Position numbers and translations under genes: made by a program
The notes under the pieces: generated by a model
Seen by the model: only the letters and a program-made list of their open reading frames with translations
Databases searched by the model: none
What the model was told of the DNA's origin: nothing
Shown: piece by piece, positions 42,772 to 50,871 of the stretch
Layout: the number at the start of each line of letters is the position of its first letter
Numbering within the stretch: the first letter of the stretch is position 1
Assembly: GCA_937960595.1 (NCBI GenBank)
Contig: CALGPL010000011.1
Coordinates: 1-64,000, forward strand
Direction: 5' to 3'
Length of the DNA stretch: 64,000 nt
Source: an uncultured Anaerolineales bacterium
GTDB taxonomy: Bacteria > Chloroflexota > Anaerolineae > Anaerolineales > Villigracilaceae

Positions 42772-43057
42772 TTTTTCGTATCTACCGCGTGAATACCCTC
42801 ACGAGCCGCGCCTGCGCGATCTGCCGCGCTCGCCGCTCTACTGGCCGCGCTGGATCGTTCTGGCGCTCATCCGTCTGTACCAGATGACGGTCTCGCAGGC
42901 GCTGCCTCCCGACACTTGCCGTTTTTATCCATCCTGCTCCCATTACGGCTATCAGGCGATCTACAAGTACGGCGTCCTGAAAGGCGGCCTGATGGCGGCC
43001 TGGCGCGTTTTGCGCTGCAATCCGTTCAATCCGGGCGGATACGATCCTGTCCCTTAG
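42764..43057 (+). CDS. yidD: Membrane protein insertion efficiency factor YidD
   Basis: A 97-residue protein with the signature [20 protein letters not shown], then [26 protein letters not shown] short amphipathic stretch and a basic N terminus attach it to the inner membrane next to YidC. It starts at ATG 42764, inside the end of rnpA. Confidence 0.96.
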   Translation: MADFSYLPREYPHEPRLRDLPRSPLYWPRWIVLALIRLYQMTVSQALPPDTCRFYPSCSHYGYQAIYKYGVLKGGLMAAWRVLRCNPFNPGGYDPVP

Positions 43058-43073
43058 GAGAGTGAAACACTCC

Positions 43074-44144
43074 ATGAAAATCAAAATTCTGATGACGTTG
43101 CTTTCCCTTGCTGCTCTCAGCCTGCTGGCCAGCGGCTGCGCCAGTCACTTGGTGGCCGGTTCCTGGCCGGGCGTCATTGCGGACGAGGAGCGGGCCTACG
43201 TGGCCGCCGGTCCGTTCGTCTATGCCGTCAACCTGCGCACCGGCATCGAAGAGTGGCGCTTCCCCGAAAAAGCCTCGACGGCCAATCCCTTCTATGCGGC
43301 CCCTGCCCTGACCCCTGACGGCCAGCAGTTGATCGTCGCCGGCTTCAATCACATCCTCTACAGCCTCGATCCCCTGACCGGCACGACGAACTGGGAATTC
43401 ACGGCCTCGCGCGACCGCTACTATGCCGCTCCGTTGATTGCGAACGATCTCATTTATGCTGCCTCGGCCGACTACACCCTCTATGCGGTGACTTTCGAGG
43501 GCGATCTTGCTTGGCAGTTCTCGGCTACGCAGGCGATTTGGGCTGCCCCGGTCAGCGACGGGGCGCAGGTCTATTTCGGCGCCCTCGACCGCACCGTCTA
43601 TGCCGTCGAGGCCCGGCGCGGCACCCTGGCCTGGAAACAGACGCTCGACAGCGCCATCCTCGGCTCTCCGGCGCTGGGGACGGACGGCGAGGTGTTCGTC
43701 GCTTCGATGAACGGTCGGGTCTATGCGCTCGATGGTCAAAGCGGCGATTTGCTCTGGCCGCAGCCTTTCCAGGCCCAGGCCCAAATCTGGGCCGGCCCGC
43801 TGGTCTTCGACGGCGGCCTCTACATTGCCGATGTGGATGGCGCCGTCTATCGGCTCGACCCGGCCACGGGTCAGGAGACCCAGCCCCGGCTGCGCGCCGG
43901 CAGCGCCATCGTCAGCAGGCCGCTCATCTACGAGCAGACTCTCCTCTTCGGCACCGAGAACGGTTCGTTATTCCTGCTGACCGTCCCCGACGAGATTCAG
44001 ACCCTGGAAGTGGACGGGCAACTGTATGGGACGCCGGCGCTGGCCGGTGAGATCATCCTCGTCGCGCCGCAGAATGCCGATTCACCGCTCGTTGCTCTGA
44101 ACATCCAGGGCGTCCGCCGTTGGACGTTCACGCCGGAAAAATAA
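43074..44144 (+). CDS. BamB-like PQQ beta-propeller lipoprotein
   Basis: A 356-residue lipoprotein. The signal peptide ends in lipobox LLASGC, then repeated propeller blades (LRTGIEEWRFPEK, DPLTGTTNWEFTA, FEGDLAWQFSA, ARRGTLAWKQTL, DGQSGDLLWPQPF) resembling PQQ-repeat proteins such as BamB. In a likely single-membrane or unusual-envelope lineage it would sit on the outer face of the cytoplasmic membrane. It lies between yidD and yidC, 12 nt before yidC, a non-standard insertion in this operon, so it may assist YidC. ATG 43074 is chosen; the GTG at 43062 touches the AGGAG site. Confidence 0.87.
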   Translation: MKIKILMTLLSLAALSLLASGCASHLVAGSWPGVIADEERAYVAAGPFVYAVNLRTGIEEWRFPEKASTANPFYAAPALTPDGQQLIVAGFNHILYSLDPLTGTTNWEFTASRDRYYAAPLIANDLIYAASADYTLYAVTFEGDLAWQFSATQAIWAAPVSDGAQVYFGALDRTVYAVEARRGTLAWKQTLDSAILGSPALGTDGEVFVASMNGRVYALDGQSGDLLWPQPFQAQAQIWAGPLVFDGGLYIADVDGAVYRLDPATGQETQPRLRAGSAIVSRPLIYEQTLLFGTENGSLFLLTVPDEIQTLEVDGQLYGTPALAGEIILVAPQNADSPLVALNIQGVRRWTFTPEK

Positions 44145-44156
44145 GGAAGAAATGCC

Positions 44157-44945
44157 ATGTGGGAAACCCTGATTGTCAACCCGTTTACCAATGTCCTGCT
44201 TCTGATCTACAATCTTGTCGGCCAGAATTTCGGCGTGGCGATCATCCTCTTCACGGTCTTGATTCGCTTGATCACCCATCCCTTGATGGTCAAGCAGATC
44301 AAATCCACCCAGGCCATGCAGCAAATGCAGCAATCGAAAGAATGGCAGGCGATCCAAAAGAAGTACAAAGACGATAAAGAGAAACTGGGCCAGGAACAAA
44401 TCAGACTGTATAAGGAAATGGGCATCAGCCCGTTTGGCTCCTGTCTGCCGACCTTCATTCAACTGCCGATCATGCTGGGCCTGTATCAGAGCGTGATCCG
44501 CGCCCTGGCCGCCTCGCCGATGCAATTGCTCGTCCTGACCCGCGCTCTGTGGCCGCTGCCGGGGCTGTCGGAACTGATTCCGATCAACAGCCAATTTCTG
44601 TGGATGAATCTCGGTCAGCCGGAACGCGTCTACATTGGCGGCATCGGCATTCCGTTCTTGGCGATCATCGTTGCCGTGACGACCTACATTCAATCGAAGG
44701 TGACCATTCCGCCGGTCACCAATCCGAATGACCAGTCGGCCCAGATGAATCAATCCATGGCCCTGATGATGCCGCTGATGATGGCCTATTTTGCCCTGAG
44801 TTTTGCTTCAGGCCTGGCGCTTTATATCGTGGTCAGCAACCTGCTCAGCGTGGGGCAATATGCCTTGCTGGGAAAGGTCTATTGGAGCAATTTGCTGCCC
44901 AAGAGCCGCCGGTCGGATGGCGGTAAGACGGAGAAAGCAAAATGA
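44157..44945 (+). CDS. yidC: Membrane protein insertase YidC/Oxa1
   Basis: A 262-residue insertase of the short bacterial/Oxa1 type, with a periplasm-domain-free layout. Core helices carry TVLIRLITHPLMVKQIKSTQ, the cytoplasmic helical hairpin KEWQAIQKKYKDDKEKLGQEQ, FGSCLPTFIQLPIMLGLYQSV, and the late helices IGIPFLAIIVAVTTYI and MMPLMMAYFALSFASGLALY. The conserved groove arginine lies in LIRL. The ATG 44157 has an AAGGAAG site. Its stop overlaps jag (ATGA). Confidence 0.96.
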   Translation: MWETLIVNPFTNVLLLIYNLVGQNFGVAIILFTVLIRLITHPLMVKQIKSTQAMQQMQQSKEWQAIQKKYKDDKEKLGQEQIRLYKEMGISPFGSCLPTFIQLPIMLGLYQSVIRALAASPMQLLVLTRALWPLPGLSELIPINSQFLWMNLGQPERVYIGGIGIPFLAIIVAVTTYIQSKVTIPPVTNPNDQSAQMNQSMALMMPLMMAYFALSFASGLALYIVVSNLLSVGQYALLGKVYWSNLLPKSRRSDGGKTEKAK

Positions 44946-45661
44946 GCGAACGTGCTACACTCGAAATCATTGCCCCCACCGTGGAGGAGGCGGTCAGCCA
45001 GGGGTTGAACGAACTGGGCTTGCCGCCTGAAGCGGTGGAGGTCGAGGTGCTCGATTCGGGGGCGCGCGGACTGTTCGGCCTGGGAGGCCGCCAGGTGCGC
45101 GTCCGCCTGACGGTCAAGGGTGATCAGCCTCCCGTCGAAGCAGAAAGCCGCCGCGAGCCGGCCGGCCCCGAGACGCTCGAGCCGCCGACCGAAACGGACG
45201 AGTTGCTGCGCCTTTCCGAGCAGACGGTGGCCGATCTGTTGAACCGCATGAAAATCCAGGCCCGCCTGGAGACCCGTTACGGCGAAGCAGATGAGGAGGG
45301 CCAGCAAGCCGTCCTGGTGGATATTCGCGGCAACGATCTGGGGGTGCTGATCGGCCGTCGGGCCGAGATTCTGAATGCCCTGCAGTACATCGTCAATTTG
45401 ATGGTCAGCAAACAGTTGGAACGCTGGGTGCAGATCGTGATTGACGTGGAAGGCTACCGCACCCGCCGCGACCGGCAACTGCGGCAGATGGCGCGCCGGA
45501 TGGCCGAGCAGGCTGTCCGCACCGGACGCCGTCAGGTGCTGGAACCGATGGCGGCCAGCGAACGGCGCATCATCCACCTCGAACTGCGCGACCATCCCCA
45601 GGTTATCACCCAAAGCATCGGCGAGGAGCCGGCCCGCAAGGTGACCATCGTGCCGAAATAG
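44942..45661 (+). CDS. jag: Jag/KhpB RNA-binding protein
   Basis: A 239-residue cytoplasmic RNA-binding protein. Residues 1-55 are the Jag N-terminal domain (IIAPTVEEAVSQGLNELGL, then SGARGLFGLGGRQVRV), about 90-165 a KH domain with GVLIGRRAEILNALQYIVNL, and about 170-235 an R3H domain (RRMAEQAVRTGRRQVLEPMAASERRIIHLEL). KhpB homologues help control cell division and small-RNA pairing. Translation is coupled to yidC by a 4-nt overlap. Confidence 0.95.
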   Translation: MSERATLEIIAPTVEEAVSQGLNELGLPPEAVEVEVLDSGARGLFGLGGRQVRVRLTVKGDQPPVEAESRREPAGPETLEPPTETDELLRLSEQTVADLLNRMKIQARLETRYGEADEEGQQAVLVDIRGNDLGVLIGRRAEILNALQYIVNLMVSKQLERWVQIVIDVEGYRTRRDRQLRQMARRMAEQAVRTGRRQVLEPMAASERRIIHLELRDHPQVITQSIGEEPARKVTIVPK

Positions 45662-45683
45662 GCGCCTTTCTCCTTTTCCCCTT

Positions 45684-45717
45684 CGCGCAACGCGGCTGAC
45701 GTTGCGCGCTTTTTTTG
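45684..45717 (+). terminator. Rho-independent terminator of the rpmH-jag operon
   Basis: A perfect 9-bp stem, CGCGCAACG (45684-45692) and CGTTGCGCG (45700-45708), with a 7-nt loop, then C and seven T (45710-45716). It lies 23 nt after the jag stop and is the best intrinsic terminator in the window. Confidence 0.92.
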
Positions 45718-45725
45718 CCCTCAGG

Positions 45726-45731
45726 TATAAT
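45726..45731 (+). promoter_or_regulatory. -10 box for leaderless transcription of the PfkB-parAB operon
   Basis: TATAAT followed by GTATCT and ATG 45738, a 6-nt gap, starting 9 nt after the terminator T-run. TTGCGC (45702-45707) with an 18-nt spacer is a weak -35 that overlaps the terminator arm. Confidence 0.65.
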
Positions 45732-45737
45732 GTATCT

Positions 45738-46586
45738 ATGCCCGATCCGTTCCCGCAAGAGACGGTCGATTATCTTGTCATTGGACATCTTTCTCATGAT
45801 CTGACGCCCCAGGGGCCGCGTCTCGGCGGGACGGCGGCCTACGCGGCTCTGACGGCGCGCGCCCTCGGCCTGCGGGTGGGCATCGTCACGGCCTGGGCAG
45901 GCGAAATCGGCCTCGACATCTTGGATGGAATTCAGGTCTGGAACATTCCCGCCGACCACAGCACCACTTTCGAAAACGTCTACACACCGCAGGGCCGCCT
46001 CCAATATCTGCACCGCCGCGCCCCCGACCTGTTGCCGGAACATATCCCGCCTGCCTGGCGGGAGGCTGCAATCGTCCATCTTGGGCCGATCGCCCAGGAG
46101 GCCAAACAATTGTCTTCGCTCGCGTTTGACTCATCGCTGTTGGGGCTGACGCCGCAAGGCTGGTTCCGCAACTGGGATCCGAGCGGCCGCGTCTCGCCGT
46201 GCGCCTGGCCTGAAGCGGCCGAAGTCCTGCCGCGGGCCGACGCGGTGGTCATCAGCGTCGAGGATGTGGGCGGGGATGAGGAGGAGATCGAATCGATGGC
46301 GCTGGCCAGCCGCATCCTGGCGGTGACGGAGGGCCCGTGTGGGGCGCGTCTCTACTGGCATGGCGATTTGCGCCGCTTCCGCGCCCCCAAAATGGAGGAG
46401 GTGGATGCCACCGGCGCGGGGGACATCTTCGCAGCGGCCTTTTTCTGCCGTCTGCGGGTCACGCGCGACCCGTGGGAGGCGGCGCGTTTTGCCACCCGGC
46501 TGGCGTCGTTCTCGGTCGCCCGTCCCGGCTTGCTCGGCATCCCTTCCCAAAGCGAGATTCAAAACAGTCTGGTGGAGGTGTTCTAG
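45738..46586 (+). CDS. PfkB-family carbohydrate kinase
   Basis: A 282-residue ribokinase-fold enzyme that phosphorylates a sugar or nucleoside with ATP. The N-terminal glycine pair motif is RLGGTAAYAALTARALG and the C-terminal anion-hole motif is DATGAGDIFAAAF (catalytic Asp in GAGD). The protein starts MPDPFPQE at ATG 45738 because a TATAAT box lies exactly 6 nt upstream; upstream in-frame start codons would lie before or within the promoter. Substrate not determined; adenosine- and fructose-like kinases share these motifs. Its stop TAG overlaps the parA GTG by one nucleotide. Confidence 0.88.
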   Translation: MPDPFPQETVDYLVIGHLSHDLTPQGPRLGGTAAYAALTARALGLRVGIVTAWAGEIGLDILDGIQVWNIPADHSTTFENVYTPQGRLQYLHRRAPDLLPEHIPPAWREAAIVHLGPIAQEAKQLSSLAFDSSLLGLTPQGWFRNWDPSGRVSPCAWPEAAEVLPRADAVVISVEDVGGDEEEIESMALASRILAVTEGPCGARLYWHGDLRRFRAPKMEEVDATGAGDIFAAAFFCRLRVTRDPWEAARFATRLASFSVARPGLLGIPSQSEIQNSLVEVF

Positions 46587-47377
46587 TGGGACGCGTCTAC
46601 ACCCTGGTCAACCAGAAAGGCGGCGTGGGCAAGACGACGACCGCCATCAACCTCGGCGCCTACCTGGCTCAGTATGGCCTCAACGTGCTGGTTGTGGATA
46701 TCGATCCGCAGGCCAATGCCACTTCTTCCCTCGGCGTGGACAAGCACGCGGTCAGCAATGGCATGTATGAGTGCTTGGTTGGCAGCGCCCCGGCAGCGGC
46801 CGGCATCCTCTACAATGCCCGCCTGAAATTATCTCTCCTGCCCTCCTCGCCGGCGCTGGCCGGCGCCGAAGTGGAACTCGTTGACCTGGACGGCCGCGAG
46901 GCGCGCCTCAAGACTGCCCTGGCCCCCTTGCTCGACCGCTATGACTACTTGCTGATCGACTGCCCGCCCTCCCTCGGCCTGTTGACGGTGAACGGCCTGG
47001 TGGCCGCCCGCGACGGGGTCATCATCCCTGTTCAGTGCGAATATCTGGCGTTGGAGGGCCTGGGCGAATTGACCCGCACCCTCCAGCGCGTGCGCTCGTC
47101 GCTGTTCCTGGGCCTCAAGGTGCGCGGGGTGGTGCTGACCATGTTCGATGGGCGGACGCATCTCTCGGCCGATGTGGTGAACGAAGTCCGCAAGTATTTC
47201 GGCGAACAGGTCTTCCAAACGGTGATTCCGCGCAGCATTCGCCTGGCGGAGGCGCCGTCTTACGGTTTGCCGATCTCGGCCTATGCGCCCGGCTCGAGCG
47301 CGGCTGCTGCCTATGCCAGCCTGGCCCGCGAACTGATGCTCGGCGACGGCTTGCCGGTTCCTGATGGGAAGGAGTAG
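46586..47377 (+). CDS. parA: Chromosome-partitioning ATPase ParA (Soj)
   Basis: A 263-residue deviant Walker A ATPase. The motif is KGGVGKTTTAINLGAYL near the N terminus, VDIDPQANATSSLG is Walker A', and DCPPSLGLLTVNGL is Walker B. It binds DNA and segregates the chromosome origin with ParB. The start is GTG at 46586, with GGAGGTG upstream, overlapping the kinase stop. Together with rpmH and yidC upstream it indicates closeness to the replication origin in the usual gene order. Confidence 0.95.
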   Translation: MGRVYTLVNQKGGVGKTTTAINLGAYLAQYGLNVLVVDIDPQANATSSLGVDKHAVSNGMYECLVGSAPAAAGILYNARLKLSLLPSSPALAGAEVELVDLDGREARLKTALAPLLDRYDYLLIDCPPSLGLLTVNGLVAARDGVIIPVQCEYLALEGLGELTRTLQRVRSSLFLGLKVRGVVLTMFDGRTHLSADVVNEVRKYFGEQVFQTVIPRSIRLAEAPSYGLPISAYAPGSSAAAAYASLARELMLGDGLPVPDGKE

Positions 47378-47380
47378 ACG

Positions 47381-48238
47381 ATGCCCCAGAAAACAGGTCT
47401 CGGACGTGGATTGGGCGCCCTGATTCCCGGCAGCGAGGCGGCCCTTGCCGAGCAGGGAGGGGTGAGCATGGTGGCGGTGGATAAGGTCTTGCCCAATCCC
47501 CGCCAACCGCGCGGCAGCCTCGACCCTGCCGAACTGGAAGATCTGACCGCCTCGGTGCGCGAACATGGCGTCTTGCAGCCTCTCATCGTCACGCCGAGCG
47601 AGGCAGACGGCAAGTACGTGCTGATTGCCGGCGAGCGCCGTCTGCAGGCCGCCCGGTTGGCCGGCTTGACGAGCGTGCCGGTCATCATCCGCCCGGCCTC
47701 CGATCAGCAGCGCCTGGAATTGGCGATCATCGAGAACGTCCAGCGCGCCGACCTCAGCCCGCTCGAGGAGGCGGAGGCCTATCGTCAACTGGCGGTGGAT
47801 TTCAACCTTTCGCACGAGGAGATCGCGGCGCGGGTCGGCAAGAGCCGGGTGGCGGTTACCAACACCCTGCGTCTGCTCAAGTTGCCCGACTCGGTCAAGA
47901 ATGCCCTCATCGAGCGGCGCATCAGTGAGGGACACGCGCGGGCCTTGTTAGCCCTGCCCACCGCGGCCGCTCAGACGGCGGCTCTGCGCACCATCCTGAG
48001 TCAGGAACTCAACGTCCGTCAGACGGAAGACCTGGTGCGGAAATTGACCGGCGAGAAGCCGGCTGCCCGCCCCAAGCCTGTTCCTGCCCCCGAAGTGACT
48101 GAACTGGAAGAGCGCCTGCGGACCAGCCTGGGTACCAAAGTCAGCCTGCGGGCGGGCCGCAAAGGCGGCACGATTACCATTCATTACTACTCCGATGAGG
48201 AATTGGACGCTCTGTTGGAACGGCTTCTGCGGGACTGA
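47381..48238 (+). CDS. parB: Chromosome-partitioning protein ParB (Spo0J)
   Basis: A 285-residue DNA-binding protein. Features are PQKTGLGRGLGALIP at the N terminus, the ParB/Srx nucleotide domain with NPRQPRGSLD and GERRLQAARLAGLTSVP, and the helix-turn-helix (LSHEEIAARVGKSRVAVTNTLRLLKLP). The C-terminal dimerisation domain follows (EELDALLERLL). It binds parS sites; no parS consensus palindrome was found by eye in the window. It follows parA by 3 nt. Confidence 0.95.
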   Translation: MPQKTGLGRGLGALIPGSEAALAEQGGVSMVAVDKVLPNPRQPRGSLDPAELEDLTASVREHGVLQPLIVTPSEADGKYVLIAGERRLQAARLAGLTSVPVIIRPASDQQRLELAIIENVQRADLSPLEEAEAYRQLAVDFNLSHEEIAARVGKSRVAVTNTLRLLKLPDSVKNALIERRISEGHARALLALPTAAAQTAALRTILSQELNVRQTEDLVRKLTGEKPAARPKPVPAPEVTELEERLRTSLGTKVSLRAGRKGGTITIHYYSDEELDALLERLLRD

Positions 48239-48253
48239 CCTGGCAGGAGGAGC

Positions 48254-49831
48254 ATGAAACTTCTCTACAATGCCCGCATCTACACCCTCGCCCGCTCCAG
48301 GCCCACGGCCTCGGCGCTGGCCTGCGAGCGCGAGCGGGTCGTGGCCGTCGGCGGAGAAGAGTTGTTGGCCGAATTCCCCCACGCCGAGAAGGAAAACATG
48401 GGCGGGCGGATCCTCCTGCCCGGCCTGACCGACGCCCACATCCATTTGATGCGTTACGCCCTGGCTTTGCAGCAAGTGGATTGTGAGACGGTCAGTAAAG
48501 AAGAATGTCTGCGGCGGGTGGCGGCGCGTGTGGCCGAGGCCCGGCCCGGCGCATGGGTCTGCGGTCATGGCTGGAACCAGAACGAATGGGATGGCGCCTG
48601 GCCGACCGCCGCCGAACTCGACCGGATCGCCCCCCACACGCCGGTCTTCCTGACCGCCAAATCTTTGCACGCTGCCTGGGCCAACTCGGCGGCGCTGCGC
48701 CTGGCGGGGGTGGATGCGGCCACACCCGACCCGCCCAACGGCCAATTCCTGCGCGATGAACACGGCCAGCCGACCGGCATCCTGCTGGAAGAAGCCTACC
48801 TGCAGGTGCAACAGGCCATCCCGCTGCCGACGCCGGAGGAAGTCGCTGTTGCCTTGCGGGCCGTCCAGCCACGGCTGTGGCAGATGGGGCTGACGGGCGT
48901 TCACGATTTCGATCCGCTCCTTTCCTTCCAGGCGCTGCAATATTTGCAGGAGAGGGGTGAATTGACGCTGCGGGTGGTCAAGAGCATCCCGCTTGAAAAC
49001 CTGTCGGCTGCCCTGGAGATTGGCTTGCGCACCGGCTTTGGCAATGACCTTCTGCGGATTGGCTCGGTCAAAGCCTTTGCCGATGGGGCGCTCGGTCCGC
49101 GCACGGCGGCGATGCTCGATCCCTATATTGACGAACCTCAGAATTGTGGTATTCTCAACTTGACGGCCGATCAGGTTTTCGAGATTGGCCGGCGCGCGGC
49201 TGCAGGCGGTCTCAGCCTGGCGGTCCACGCCATTGGCGACCGCGCCAACCGCGAGGTGCTGGACGGCTTTGCTCGTCTGAGGCAGTACGAACGGCAACGC
49301 GGCCTGCCGGCGCTGCGCCACCGCATCGAACATGTCCAGGTGATTCATCCAGACGACGCCGGCCGGCTGGGGCAACTGGGGCTGGCCGCCTCGATGCAGC
49401 CGCTCCACGCTCCCTCGGACATGCTCATGGCCGACCGCTTCTTGGGCGAACGAGCGGCCTGGTCATACGGCTGGCAGACTCAGGTTCGCCGCGGCGCCCG
49501 GCTGGCTTTCGGCTCGGACGCCCCGGTCGAATCGCCTAACCCGTTCTGGGGCTTGTACGCTGCCGTGACCCGTCGTCGGCTGGACGGTTCGCCGGGGCCG
49601 CAGGGCTGGCATCCCGAAGAGCGCCTTTCGCTGCAGACGGCGCTGGAGGCCTTCACCGGCGGGCCGGCCTACCTGGCCGGGATGGAAAACCGCCTCGGTC
49701 GGCTGGCGGACGGGTATCTCGCCGATTTGATTGTGTTGGACGCCGACCCGTTTGCCTGTCCGGCTGACGATCTTCATCTTATCAAGCCCATTGCCACCAT
49801 GCTAGGCGGCGACTGGGTGTGGCGATCGTGA
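48254..49831 (+). CDS. YtcJ-like amidohydrolase
   Basis: A 525-residue metal-dependent hydrolase of the amidohydrolase superfamily. The metal motif is LPGLTDAHIHLMRYA (HxH near residue 64), with further His in HRIEHVQVIHPDD and the catalytic-type Asp in LAFGSDAPVESPNPFWG. The N- and C-terminal strands form the usual beta-sandwich around the barrel (LYNARIYTLARS; GYLADLIVLDADPF). The YtcJ group is linked to formamide and amide breakdown. GGAGGAGC precedes the ATG. The gene lies just after parB but has no evident link to segregation. Substrate unknown. Confidence 0.9.
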   Translation: MKLLYNARIYTLARSRPTASALACERERVVAVGGEELLAEFPHAEKENMGGRILLPGLTDAHIHLMRYALALQQVDCETVSKEECLRRVAARVAEARPGAWVCGHGWNQNEWDGAWPTAAELDRIAPHTPVFLTAKSLHAAWANSAALRLAGVDAATPDPPNGQFLRDEHGQPTGILLEEAYLQVQQAIPLPTPEEVAVALRAVQPRLWQMGLTGVHDFDPLLSFQALQYLQERGELTLRVVKSIPLENLSAALEIGLRTGFGNDLLRIGSVKAFADGALGPRTAAMLDPYIDEPQNCGILNLTADQVFEIGRRAAAGGLSLAVHAIGDRANREVLDGFARLRQYERQRGLPALRHRIEHVQVIHPDDAGRLGQLGLAASMQPLHAPSDMLMADRFLGERAAWSYGWQTQVRRGARLAFGSDAPVESPNPFWGLYAAVTRRRLDGSPGPQGWHPEERLSLQTALEAFTGGPAYLAGMENRLGRLADGYLADLIVLDADPFACPADDLHLIKPIATMLGGDWVWRS

Positions 49832-49838
49832 GGAAACG

Positions 49839-50861
49839 ATGGCATCTCGACCTCCGCTCACTCCTGAAATCCTGGTGCCAAGACTGGGGGAATATCTGGT
49901 TCAGGCCGGTCATATCACCGAAGAGGACCTGCAAAAGGCGCTGGAATATCAGAAAAAGAGCAGGTCTCCCGGACGGTATTTGCTGGGGCAGGCTTTGCTG
50001 GAACTCCAATTGATCGACCGTGAAACGCTCGATCGCGCCATTACCGAGCAGATCATCCGATTGCGGACGGCGCTGGAAGACGCCAATCGTTTTCTGGAGA
50101 AGCGCGTTCAGGAGCGGACGGCCGAGTTGCAGGAGGCGTTGCATAAACTCTCCGAACTCAGCCAGATCAAGGCCAATTTTGTTGCCAACGTTTCTCACGA
50201 ACTGCGCACCCCGCTGACGCATATCAAAGGGTACATGGAACTCCTGGCGACAGAGGCGCTCGGGCCGTTGACCGCCGAGCAGAAAAACGCGCTGCAGGTC
50301 AGCCAGCGCGCCGCCTCCCGTCTGGAGAGTCTGATCGACAACTTGATTGTCTTCTCGTTGGCGGCGCGCGGCGAAATGAGCCTAAAACTGGGCCCGGTCA
50401 ACCTCAACAAGGTGGCCGGCGATGTGATCAATTATTCCCGCGCCAAGGCGGCCGACCGCAATGTGGCTTTGCATGTGGAGATTCCGCCCGATTTACCGCT
50501 GGTTCAGGCGGACGAGCAGAAGATTTCGTGGGTCATCCTGCAACTCTTGGATAATGCCATCAAGTTCACGCCGCCTGGGGGGAAGGTGACGCTCTCGATC
50601 TTTCCAGAGACCACCGAACTGGTCGTTGTCTCGGTGGCCGATACCGGTATTGGCATTCCTGAGAATCGCCGCGACGAGATCTTCGAGCCGTTCCATCAAT
50701 TGGATGGCTCGTCGACGCGCCGCTACAGCGGCACCGGGCTGGGGCTGGCGCTGGTCCGTGAGATTTTGGACGCGCATGGCTCGCTGATCGAGTTCGACTC
50801 GGTCGAGGGCCAGGGAACGACGTTCCGCTTCCCGCTGCTGGCGGTTTTTCCGCCAGACTGA
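49839..50861 (+). CDS. Soluble histidine kinase with MshEN-like N-terminal domain
   Basis: A 340-residue cytoplasmic kinase with no membrane segment. Residues 14-72 hold two tandem copies of an MshEN/GspE-N type motif: RLGEYLVQAGHITEEDLQKALEYQ, then LLGQALLELQLIDRETLDRAITEQ. MshEN domains bind cyclic di-GMP with this repeat pair. In the second copy the glycine before LI is replaced by Q. A coiled coil (about 73-110) links to HisKA with H120 in VSHELRTPL and the ATP domain (NAIKFTPPGGK, DTGIGIP, GTGLGLALVR). The stop-to-start gap to the next kinase is 10 nt. c-di-GMP sensing is inferred and untested. Confidence 0.85.
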   Translation: MASRPPLTPEILVPRLGEYLVQAGHITEEDLQKALEYQKKSRSPGRYLLGQALLELQLIDRETLDRAITEQIIRLRTALEDANRFLEKRVQERTAELQEALHKLSELSQIKANFVANVSHELRTPLTHIKGYMELLATEALGPLTAEQKNALQVSQRAASRLESLIDNLIVFSLAARGEMSLKLGPVNLNKVAGDVINYSRAKAADRNVALHVEIPPDLPLVQADEQKISWVILQLLDNAIKFTPPGGKVTLSIFPETTELVVVSVADTGIGIPENRRDEIFEPFHQLDGSSTRRYSGTGLGLALVREILDAHGSLIEFDSVEGQGTTFRFPLLAVFPPD

Positions 50862-50871
50862 CAGGCGCATC

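Noticed and set aside
45702..45737. Upstream start codon for the PfkB kinase
   Set aside because: A start at 45702 lies in the terminator arm and before the -10 box; ATG 45738 fits the leaderless promoter.
46586..48238. parS sites near parAB
   Set aside because: No GTTCCACGTGGAAC-like palindrome was found by eye in or near these genes.
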